From: Pseudopyrenochaeta lycopersici
Lineage: Eukaryota; Ascomycota; Dothideomycetes; Pleosporales; Pseudopyrenochaetaceae
Direction: 5' to 3'
DNA: 64,000 nt
NCBI GenBank assembly: GCA_003313425.1
Contig: NHZP01000069.1
Span: 124,001 to 188,000 of the forward strand
How positions within the stretch are numbered: the first letter of the stretch is position 1; each line of letters opens with the position of its first letter. Below, one piece after another: positions 56,228 to 64,000 of the stretch. A program made the position numbers and the translations under genes. The notes under the pieces were generated by a model that was not told where the DNA came from, did not search any database, and saw only the letters and a program-made list of their open reading frames with translations.

Positions 56228-59200
56228 CAGACTTGCCAACAAGCAATTACTATCAACTTGATTGATTGAATTAATTGGTTAAACCAATCAATTCAAATTA
56301 ACTCAGAGCTCCCGTGTTAACCAATCAAATCAAATTAAAGCTGTCAATTTGATTGAATTGATTGGTTAATTAGTTTAGTGTGTGCAGGTCTTTGAGGTTT
56401 TTGTGATAGGTGGGAAGCTGATCCCGTGATACTTTCTTGGTGTTGCAGGTAGCTTAAGATCTAGCCTAAACTTACTAATATACTAACTTATTTGGGCTAT
56501 CTCCTATTGACGCGCCCTTTGTTAATGCTTAACAGCTATCTATACCAGCTGTATTGTCGCGTTTTTAAGCGTTTTATTGTCTAAGATGGCGCCTAAACGT
56601 TGTCTCTAATTAAGTGATTCAACGAGTAAACGTACTAGAGTTGCCGCGCGCGGTGCTGGCCCTTCTACATCGCTGCCTACATCAACGCCTACATCGCCTC
56701 CTACATCGCTGCGCTGATTACCTTGGAGAGCCTTGGCTGCCGTAAGCTAGGCCACCTGTTCGCACCTAGAGCTAACGTTTGAGTTGCAGTTTTTGGAGTC
56801 GCAGCCTGAGGCAGAGATCGCGCCGCCTGCTGAGGGCAGTGGCGCTGGCACTATAGCTATAACTGAGGATGGAGATAGCAATGAGATGATCTCTACGGTT
56901 GATGATTTTGAAGGCATCAAATGGGAGCGCCTGCGTGGATATATTAAGCCTCTAGCAACTCAGCGACGCAAGAAAAGCTGGATATTTAAGCATGGCTATC
57001 GCGTTGCTGAGCTTAAAGATCTATCTTAACTATAGTTTGTATGTAAGTACTACCATCTCTATAAGCGTATTAACGCTAGCCGCAGCGGTATGTTTAATGT
57101 TATAAAGGCTACTTTGTTAGCAGCGTCCTATCTTAAGCAGCGTACGCCTGGCTATAACCTTACAGAAGATGGCGTTCGCGAGCCTATAAGAGCTTCTAGG
57201 CAACGCTTATTACGGTAAGTATTTAAAGCTGGTGTTATAATAGATTAAGATGTTGCTAACGTAATAGGAAACTTTAACGTATAGTACTTCTGGCGCGCAG
57301 TTATCCTATGGCTTGTTGAGAATAATTACTTACTTTGTGAGTTGGAGACACTAGCTTTCTGCGAGATGATGACAGCTATTAACCCAGAAGCTAAGAGGTT
57401 GTTGTGGGCGAGTTGTACGAGCGCCGCTGCCTTTATAATAAGGCTGTTCCGGCACTTAAAGCCTTAAGTTGTTACAGCCCTATCTACTGCAATAAGTAAA
57501 ATTTATATAAGCTTCGACGGCTGGACAACTAAAGGAGGCAAACGTGGCTTTTTTAGAGTGGTTGCCTACTTTGCTGATAACTCCGGCACTATACGAGACC
57601 TGCCTATTACTCTCCTACAGCTCGCGCGCGCCCATACAGGCGAAGTAATCGCTTAAGCTGTGACTTAAACGCTTAAAGCTTACAGTATAACTCGTAGTTA
57701 ATTAGGCTACTTTGTACTTAATAACGCTAAGAATAACGACGCCGTAATCACTATAATTGCTAGTAACTATACCTTTAAGCTAGCGCACCGGCGCCTGCGC
57801 TGTAGCTGCCATACACTTAACCTTGTTAGATAAAAGCTTATGTTCGGCACTAACAAAGACGCCTACGAGAACGCTGAGGAGCACTATACTTAAGAGGAGC
57901 AGTACATGCAGGAGTAGCGTAAAAACGGGCCTTTAGGAGTGTTAATAGATGTAATTAACTATATTAAAACACTGCAATAATATAAACTCTTCTGCGAGTG
58001 CCAAGAGCGCGCAAATACTAGGCTCGCTGCTAACGAACGCACCTATATACTTGAGCCAGTTAAGCTAGTTGTCACTTGTTGGAACTTATATTGCGCAGCT
58101 TTTGCGCGCGCTATAAAGCTTTAAGCTGCGTTTAGTTTATACGCTGAGCACTACATTAGTAAGATTGCGACTGCTAATACTCTCGCTAAACGGCGCCACA
58201 CTAAGCCACCAGATACTCTAAGTTGGATAAGATTAACTGGGCTATAAGCTACTGACTGGATCACAATTACAGAGTATTAAGACTGCTTAGAGCCGCTAAA
58301 GCTTGCTACTAAGCGCCTTGAAGGGCGCGGTAAAGCTAGCAAATTTGGCGCTATATATGAGATTATACTGGTGTTTGAATTCGTGTTAAAGCAACTTGAA
58401 GCGCGCAAAACCTATCTATCGCAGGTTAACTTTGCCTCCTATTGTGAGGCTCCTGAAGATCACCTCCTCGTTAATATAAACGCAGCTTGGAGTAAAGCTA
58501 ACGACTATTACTTAAAGCTTGACGACTCACCTGCTTACTACGCCGCTACCTGCCTCCATCTATACTACAAGTACTACTGCGAGAATAGTTGGGTTGACGA
58601 ACCTGATTAGCTTAACAGAGCTAGCCGAGGCTTCTAGCAGCTTTAGGCAGAGTATAAGCCTTACCGCCTACGCTCGCTACAAGCAATTGCAGTACGCACA
58701 AGCAGCATTAACGACGCGATCGCTGCGTTGATCTACTGCGGCGGCGCTCCAGAGGCTCCAGAAGATGAGTACGAGCAGTAGAGATTGAGAGAACCAGTAT
58801 GGACGCAGGAAGAGAACGAGGCTGATGGTGACCTAGTTAAGTATTGGATTCGAATGAGGCTAAAATACCCTAATTTGGCGCAGTTTGCAATTAATATACT
58901 AACAATCCTAGTATTAAGCAGCGATTGTGAGCGCCTCTTTAGTGAGCTTGGCGATCTACTTAAGCCGAAACGACGTCGGATAGGTAGTGAACAACTCGCT
59001 GCTCTCTAACTAGTGAGATCTTGGGTAAAAGCTAGCTTCAAAACACCATACAGCAGCGATGAGATGGAGTTGACTGACGAGCAAATCGTCTAAGATTACC
59101 ACATGGACGAGTGGGATTCTCTACTACTGTAATTTGTATAAGATATAATCTCTTGGCACCTCTTTCAAGTCAATCAAATTAATTAAATTAATCAACTTTA

Positions 59201-59306
59201 TCCTAAATAGGCAATAATTAACTCACAATTAATCAGATAGCTCCAAAGTAACAATCAAATCAACTTTAGGCTTTAAGTTGATTTGATTTGCTTGTTGGCA
59301 AGTCTG
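56228..59306 (+). mobile_element. hAT-2: second hAT transposon, nested in the 5' region of hAT-1
   Basis: The 19-bp termini CAGACTTGCCAACAAGCAA are perfect inverted copies at 56228-56246 and 59288-59306. The 8-bp target duplication GTTGTGGA is present on both sides (56220-56227, 59307-59314). 3079 bp. Subterminal regions carry CAATCAAATCAAATTAA/TTGATTGAATTAATTGG-type repeats at both ends (56250-56390, 59165-59285). It lies 27 bp upstream of the hAT-1 transposase ATG. Confidence 0.96.
56586..59132 (+). pseudogene. hAT-2 transposase, full-length frame interrupted only by TAA/TAG
   Basis: From ATG 56586 to TAA 59130-59132 the frame is continuous (848 codons) with no indel. Segments: a BED-like N-terminal part around FEGIKWERLRGYIKPLATQR; FDGWTTKGGKRGFFRVVAYF (about 57518-57580), the catalytic-core block with the first Asp; CSCHTLNLVR, the hAT C-x2-H motif; and YPNLAQFAINILTILVLSSD plus CERLFSELGDLLKPKRRRIG (58866-58990), the C-terminal dimerisation domain. 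More than fifteen TAA/TAG codons stand where Gln or Trp is expected; I see no TGA. Other CAG and TGG codons remain, so conversion is partial. This is recent RIP-type inactivation of a complete copy. Confidence 0.88.
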
Positions 59307-59605
59307 GTTGTGGAGCATGCAGCAGAGAGATAAACCGGTAGATACCCTGGGATTTGCACGCAAAAGGTGCAAAAAAGGAAAACGCGAAAGGACGCGAAAG
59401 GGCGCGGAAGAACACCAAAAAAGGCGAAAAAAGGCGAAAAAAGCAAAAAGGTGGTGAGAAGTGGGTGTGCACGTGCCCTTATCAATACTTATCAATATTG
59501 AATTGATAACGATATCCTATATTGATATTGCCTACTTGGATGAATATTGATATTGATTGATAAGAACATTGATAAGCACATATTGCCGACAAGTCTGGGC
59601 TAGTA

Positions 59606-59909
59606 TATGCTTTATTAGCTTGTATTTTGTGCTAAGGAACGTGCGCAGCGAAGTATAAGTTATTAGGCACCAAACCCTATCTAAAACATGGTTGTTTCTT
59701 CTCGCTCTTCTATACTTTAGAGTACCTGTTCTGCTAGCTATTATAAATTATTACACTAAGTGTACTAACGTACTCCACGGGCGAGTTGCTCAACGAGTGA
59801 GCCGCTCGATTTTTGGAATTCAGTGGTATTTTTGTGCTCAAACGGTCGCTCTTGACGCCAGTTGAATAGCCAGCACCCGGCCGCAGCAGCCCACTGCGTC
59901 TGACATGCC
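59606..59909. other. Flank between hAT-1 and the LINE ORF1
   Basis: 59606-59700 is the former continuation of the NmrA 3' flank before the hAT-1 insertion. From about 59760 GC rises; this is probably the 5' UTR of the LINE. Confidence 0.45.
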
Positions 59910-60715
59910 ATGGCGACACCGTCGCCTCAGCAGCCCGCATGGCCAACCCCATTCCGCGAGCACGCTACACGCCTCAGCACCTATCTTCAGGACGCTCTGG
60001 CTTGTATCGATCGCACGCAAAGCCAGCTCGTGCCGGCAGACCTCGTCAAGGTCATCGTGCACGGCACGCTGACGTTCATACTGAAAGTGCAACACGCCCC
60101 CGACCTCAGCACCGTGTGCGACGCGCTTACCACCCTGCAAACCGAGGCTAAGGCGACCTCCGACAACGCTGCACGAATGCTCGATGCCGTCAAGCAGGAA
60201 CTCAAAACAGACATCAAGAACACCGCCGATACCGTCCACGCAATCGCTACGAGTATACAACAAAACATGAGGAATGGAAAGGAAGCAAAGACTGCAGCCA
60301 AAGAGGCGGTAGAGGTAGGTAAAGCCAACCTGCAGATGGCAAGACAGATCAAAAATGCAGGACCACAAATAGGTGGCGCGCTCAGCTACGCTGCGATGGC
60401 AGCGAGGGGCGCGACGCTAGCAGGTACAGCGAATACACAAGTTCCTAGAATGCCTTCCATGCAGACGCAGCGTGAAGTCGTCGTGACCAACAGAGACCCC
60501 ACTACAGTGCTCAGCCTACGGGCAATGAACCCGCGCAACCTCAACGCGCATGTAGAGCGCGCCATCGCGCAGAGTGGAAATGAAAACATAGCCAGCATCA
60601 AGGTGCTCTCTTCGAACCAGCTAAGAAGCGGTGACCTGAGCATTAGAACGGCCACCAGCAAGGAGATAGAAGCACTAAAGCAGTTCGCTGACGACTGGGT
60701 ACACCATGTAGTAGC
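59910..60715 (+). pseudogene. LINE (Tad1-like) ORF1, 3'-truncated
   Basis: ORF1 proteins bind the retrotransposon RNA. The ATG at 59910 opens MATPSPQQPAWPTPFREHAT. There follow a helical region (LSTYLQDALACIDRTQSQLV), a long Ala/Lys-rich coiled-coil-like stretch (residues about 75-145, e.g. NAARMLDAVKQELKTDIKNT), GGALSYAAMAARGA, and NPRNLNAHVERAIAQSGNEN with IASIKVLSSNQLRSGDLSIR, the RNA-binding region found before the zinc knuckles in such proteins. The match ends at about 60715 (KQFADDWVHH), where antisense pogo sequence takes over; the frame runs on to 60803 by chance. No CCHC knuckles and no ORF2. No stops inside. Confidence 0.75.
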
Positions 60716-61110
60716 CTCAACAGCTGTAGTCCAACCGTTTTTGGAGATCCCAATGACCCAGTTTTGGGGCAGATCTTCGTCCTTATACCAGTTAGACAGG
60801 TGATTGCGGGCCTTGAAGATGACGAAGAGCGGAATAGCCCACCCTGTGGCATTAATGCCCTGGATGACCGTTGCCCACTCCCGATTGCCTGGCTAGACCT
60901 GCTTTGGTCGTCCTCGTTGACTTGAAGCTGTTACAACTGCTCCATTGGAAATCTGGCCCATCATGAAGCCTGTCTCGTCGAAGTTGTATGTGTCGTCATC
61001 CTGAATGCCATACTTGGCTTTGATATTGGCTACCAGGTTGAACCAGCCTGGTATAACCCCAGAAAATTCACAGAGGGCTCGCTTGTAGTCGTACTTGAGC
61101 AAGAATGATG
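60716..61110 (-). pseudogene. Fragment of a pogo/Fot1-type transposase
   Basis: Minus frame: GVIPGWFNLVANIKAKYGIQ, then YNFDETGFMMGQ with the first catalytic Asp, GRPKQV, a TAG (complement of 60893-60895, from CAG), PGNREWATVIQGINATGWAI, PLFVIFKARNHLSNWYKDED and WVIGISKNGWTT. These are the central DDE_1 segments. The N-terminal HTH/CENP-B part and the second and third Asp are missing. It belongs to another family than the intact element next door (Y-N-F-D-E-T-G-F against YNMDEKGF). Its left end is fused to the LINE ORF1. Confidence 0.85.
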
Positions 61111-61418
61111 TAGAAGTAGTCTCTGAGTAATATTACAGGCTGCTTTGCCCTGTGCAGCGCCAAAGTGGGCTGTTTTGGGCCATAATGGGGTGAGGTTTGG
61201 TGGGGTCTTGGCAAAAGTGATTCGCTCGTTGATTCTTTCGCCCGTGGGGTACATTACCTTTTATTAATATGAGTACCCTAATAATGTGGCACATGTGATG
61301 CAATTCTCAATAGACTTGAAACTATCTTTATTTTGAGTTGTCTCATCCTCTTCTACAGAGCACAACCTAGTCTTTATATCTGCGGTCTCAACTTCAGCTC
61401 TTCGGACTGGCCGACGGT
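61111..61418. other. Interval between the two pogo sequences
   Basis: No supported gene. A minus frame (about 61415-61264) reads protein-like (RRAEVETADIKTRLCSVEED) but has no recognisable family. Confidence 0.35.
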
Positions 61419-61420
61419 TA

Positions 61421-63544
61421 CCGAGGTTCACCCCGTAACGAAACACCCCGCGTAACGCAACACTTGAACACCAAAACTCACAACTAAATTGAGGCTATTG
61501 AGCCTCACACTATAGCTGTTTTTGCAGTTTTTTTTGGTGGAGCAATTTATAAGGCCTTAAACTATCTATAGCTACTGGTATTTGATTGGAAGTTTGATTT
61601 CGCGGCCGCCACGTGACTGAATAGGCGGTAGGCATGATGGAGCACCTGCAACCTTCTCACCACTACCAGGCCTCGCAACCTGCCTTTTTCTAGTAACAAC
61701 CTTTGCAGCGGTTTTAAGGCTGTTCTTATTTCCTTTTTGGGACAATTTGAGAGCTTGTTTGAGTCGTTTTGCAGCCTTGCGAGCAGCCTGTCTGGCGGCC
61801 CGATCAGCTGCTTGCTCTGCCTTTTCCTTCTGCCTCAACAATCTGGCCTCAGCCCTAGCTACTCGCCTTGCTTGAACCATCTCAGCCTTGGCCTGCCTTC
61901 TCTCCTCACGATGCCTAGCTGCTTCAAGCTTTTGACGTTGCTGCTCCTCCTCCTCGCGAGCTCTAGCCTCCTGGCGATCACGTGCCTCCTTTACTTTCCT
62001 GGGTGACCAGAATACTGCACCACCATGATAGTTCTCATCTTGCTGCAGTGGGAGGACCTTGCTCTGTTTCCTGCGCTTTCTCTCATGGATGAGGGCGTCT
62101 CTTATAGCTGCTACTTCGTGCTCAAGGATAGACTTTTTGGTGCAGATGTGGTGAAAGATCCTGCTAAGTTTTCTAGCCCCTTTATCCTCGCGATTTTTAA
62201 CAACGCGGCGTACTAGCGCCTCTAGCTCCCTCCAATTCTCAGCACTCGGCTCTGAGGACTCACTATCGCTCATAGTTGCCTGGATAGCTAGCTTGGCTTT
62301 GAATCTTTTAAGGATAACCTCAGGATTGAAGGGCGATAGGCCAGTTGCCTCAAAGGCCTTAAGGATAGTCTCCTTTTTAAATGAGGCTGCCCAGGCTGCT
62401 TTGAAGAAAGGATAGAAGTCTCTTTTGCTGATAGAAACTAGCCCCTGGCTTCTCTCCATGAACTGTGAGATCTCCTGTGAGTACGCTGATGAGAGAGGCT
62501 TGAACATGCCTACGTCAAGTGGCTGTAAGCTATGGGTTGAGTGAGGAGGATAGATAGCTAGGAGGATCTTGTTTTGGTCGCAGTAGTCAATAAAATCCAT
62601 AGAAACATGAGATCCATGGCCATCAAGGATGAGTAATCGATAGGAGGATCGAGCTTTTGCCTTGGTGTTGCGATCAAATACATGTTTCAGCCACGCTAGG
62701 CCTATATCGTTGTTTGTCCATCCTGAGGGAGATGAGGTAAAGCGAGCTTGATCATCCTCAGGATCAAACTCTTGCAGCCAGCTGTCCTGGATTGAGCATG
62801 AGGCTGACTGAAATATCAGAGCAGGCTCCAGGGATGATCCATCCGCGCAGATGCAGGCTATCAAGGTAATCCACTCTCTATTACCACCCTGGATGAAGGA
62901 TCTATAGTTGCCCTGCTCATATAAGACCCTACTGAATATCCTCTTTGACCTGCCTATTACTCCTAAAAGGAACCCCTTTTCATCCATATTATATATATAC
63001 GGAGCTTCTATCTTATATTGCTTAATCTTATCATCCAAAAGCTTAAAATAGAGGCTGTACTTTGCAGACGAATCAGCTTTGTGGCGGTTGTTATCCATAC
63101 CAACTACATATTGAGAGATGAGATGGACGTTGTGCCGCTTGATAAAGCGATCAACCCAGTTCTTTCCAACGTCCTTTTTAGCTATTTGAGATGCAAAGGT
63201 TTGAATTAAAGCCCTAGTAGGTGGTAGGCCTCGCTTAGTAAGCTGGGTGATGTACTGGATGAGCTCCTTTTCCTGGTGTGGATGGAGATTTTGTTGGTTT
63301 TGAGCTTTAACCTCAAGCGAGGTGGATGTGCCTTGACTGCGCCTTATCAGTGTTGTAAGCACAACACCATACTCTCTAGCGATTTGCCTATAAGAGACCT
63401 CTTCTCCAGGCTTCAAGGATTCGATTGCCGCAAGCGCATCCTCAAGTTTCCCCATATTGGCTGAGTTACGTGGTATTGAAAAGTTGGTGTTGCATGCTGG
63501 GCTGTTGCGTTACGCGGGGTGTTTCGTTACGGGGTGAACCTCGG
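61421..63544 (-). mobile_element. Pogo/Fot-type DNA transposon, apparently complete
   Basis: Perfect 42-bp inverted termini (61421-61462 and 63503-63544; outer bases CCGAGGTTCACCCCGTAACG) and the TA target duplication (61419-61420, 63545-63546). 2124 bp, high GC, no RIP-like changes. It carries one transposase on the minus strand. Confidence 0.97.
61572..63455 (-). CDS. Pogo-type transposase, 627 residues, DD35D
   Basis: Residues 1-45 are a psq-type helix-turn-helix (SYRQIAREYGVVLTTLIRRS); residues about 55-125 are the CENP-B-type second DNA-binding domain (GKNWVDRFIKRHNVHLIS). The DDE_1 core has D158 (YNMDEKGF), then NREWITLIACICADG, D278 (LLILDGHGSH) and D314 (HSLQPLDVGMF), with 35 residues between the last two. 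GLSPFNPE (after residue 360) is the usual post-core motif. The last 170 residues are a very basic, Ala/Arg/Glu/Gln-rich helix (about 490-570, probable coiled coil) followed by a Lys-rich tail, likely nuclear localisation and oligomerisation. No stops or introns. The ATG lies 48 bp inside the right terminus. With intact termini it may be active. Confidence 0.95.
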   Translation of the reverse strand: MGKLEDALAAIESLKPGEEVSYRQIAREYGVVLTTLIRRSQGTSTSLEVKAQNQQNLHPHQEKELIQYITQLTKRGLPPTRALIQTFASQIAKKDVGKNWVDRFIKRHNVHLISQYVVGMDNNRHKADSSAKYSLYFKLLDDKIKQYKIEAPYIYNMDEKGFLLGVIGRSKRIFSRVLYEQGNYRSFIQGGNREWITLIACICADGSSLEPALIFQSASCSIQDSWLQEFDPEDDQARFTSSPSGWTNNDIGLAWLKHVFDRNTKAKARSSYRLLILDGHGSHVSMDFIDYCDQNKILLAIYPPHSTHSLQPLDVGMFKPLSSAYSQEISQFMERSQGLVSISKRDFYPFFKAAWAASFKKETILKAFEATGLSPFNPEVILKRFKAKLAIQATMSDSESSEPSAENWRELEALVRRVVKNREDKGARKLSRIFHHICTKKSILEHEVAAIRDALIHERKRRKQSKVLPLQQDENYHGGAVFWSPRKVKEARDRQEARAREEEEQQRQKLEAARHREERRQAKAEMVQARRVARAEARLLRQKEKAEQAADRAARQAARKAAKRLKQALKLSQKGNKNSLKTAAKVVTRKRQVARPGSGEKVAGAPSCLPPIQSRGGREIKLPIKYQ

Positions 63545-63546
63545 TA

Positions 63547-63824
63547 ATCCGATATTCTCGGTCTCACCGAAAGTCTATTATTTCGGTTTCTCCGATCAGA
63601 TATCACCGTACTTTCTAGACCTGTCAACACCTTTCTACTGTTTTAGACCATAGAATATTATCTTTAGATATAAAAGTATTATACTCTATAACGGCTTCTT
63701 CTAATCCTATCACATTATGCTATTGCAGAGTCGAGATAATAGAGGTGTTTTGGTGGTTCGGCGCATTGCGCGCACGGACACGGTCCCGTATATAAACCGC
63801 CAACCCCGCAGGTTATCTCATGAA
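63547..63824. other. Flank right of the pogo element
   Basis: No gene seen. CTCGGTCTCACCGAAAG and TTTCGGTTTCTCCGATC (63558-63600) form short imperfect repeats of CGGT(C/T)TC. Confidence 0.4.
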
Positions 63825-63966
63825 TCAGACGCTCCGCTTAAAGCTTAGACCGCGGCGGCTAACGTAATAAGTTCTGTAAACTGCTGCAAACTCCTTAGCT
63901 AATCAGAGCCTGCTTAGATTATATTTAATTACGTAACGCCTGGCGGAGCTTTAGCGGAGCGTCTGA
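63825..63966. repeat. Inverted repeat, possible small foldback element
   Basis: TCAGACGCTCCGCTTAAAGC (63825-63844) is complementary, with one extra base, to AGCTTTAGCGGAGCGTCTGA (63947-63966). A weaker outer pair GTTATCTC (63812-63819) and GAGATAAC (63992-63999) suggests a unit of about 190 bp that ends at the window edge. Confidence 0.65.
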
Positions 63967-64000
63967 GGAAAAATAGAACACGCTTTAGTGCGAGATAACA

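Larger units (their letters stand above)
48491..59597 (-). mobile_element. hAT-1: RIP-decayed hAT transposon carrying Copia C and hAT-2
   Basis: The 16-bp termini CAGACTTGTCGGCAAT are at 48491-48506 and, inverted, at 59582-59597. The 8-bp target duplication GGCTAGTA is perfect on both sides (48483-48490, 59598-59605). Without its two passengers the element is about 2.8 kb. Subterminal regions are rich in ATTGATATTGAT-type repeats on both sides (48511-48545, 59480-59570), probably transposase-binding sites. The transposase reads on the minus strand. Confidence 0.93.

Noticed and set aside
1..59132. A variant genetic code with UAA/UAG read as Gln
   Set aside because: TAG replaces both Gln and Trp codons, the damage is limited to repeats and duplicated relics, and the intact genes here use TAA and TAG as normal stops. 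RIP explains it better.
59838..60368. A 176-codon minus-strand frame
   Set aside because: Antisense to LINE ORF1, open only because of that ORF's codon pattern.
1..64000. Starship captain (DUF3435 tyrosine recombinase), Helitron helicase or CRISPR-like arrays
   Set aside because: Looked for because of the gene-fragment mosaic and nested repeats; no such motifs or regularly spaced repeats were seen.

Overview
The window looks like nuclear DNA of a filamentous ascomycete (Pezizomycotina; a Dothideomycete-like fungus is my guess, no species is claimed). The reasons are short introns of 39-76 bp with fungal splice signals, HET-domain genes, a FunK1-type kinase relic, a group III (Nik1/Os-1) histidine-kinase fragment, and transposons decayed by CpA-to-TpA changes on both strands, as expected from repeat-induced point mutation (RIP). 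The DNA alternates between AT-rich transposon blocks and moderate-GC blocks holding a few intact genes among many broken ones.

Layout. 1-15966: a three-level nest. Copia A is split by a Gypsy element on the minus strand (1785-13749, target duplication ATAAT), and the Gypsy is split by Copia B (2271-7698, target duplication TAAAC). 15967-16540: AT-rich debris. 16541-24840: a HET pseudogene, a Nik1 HAMP-repeat fragment, a small hypothetical gene, a broken two-part gene, a LINE endonuclease scrap and gene relics. 24841-30652: a graveyard of gene fragments (a 173-residue ORF-bearing relic, GNAT, FAH family) and a broken PLP aminotransferase. 30960-33500: a second HET pseudogene, then an intact five-exon NADPH-dependent reductase (32236-33500, minus). 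34614-37364: a FunK1 kinase pseudogene and an AT-hook relic. 40990-41454: an intact NTF2/SnoaL-like gene. 42690-45833: an AT-hook ORF cut by an LTR, a 957-bp element with G-rich/C-rich ends, solo LTRs and an apparently intact Tc1-type element. 47356-48476: an intact four-exon NmrA-like reductase. 48491-59597: a second nest, an hAT element (minus) carrying Copia C and a second hAT. 59910-63544: a LINE ORF1, a pogo fragment and a nearly perfect pogo/Fot-type element with an intact 627-residue transposase. 63547-64000: tail with an inverted repeat.

Genes that look functional are few: the two NAD(P)-binding reductases, the NTF2-like protein, perhaps the 120-residue ORF at 19347, and the two transposases. 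The two reductases and the NTF2-like protein would suit small-molecule metabolism, but nothing shows that they work together. The strongest unexplained pattern is that in three LTR elements the RIP-like mutations fade out towards the outer termini, so outward-facing LTR parts are kept while inward-facing parts and interiors are destroyed.
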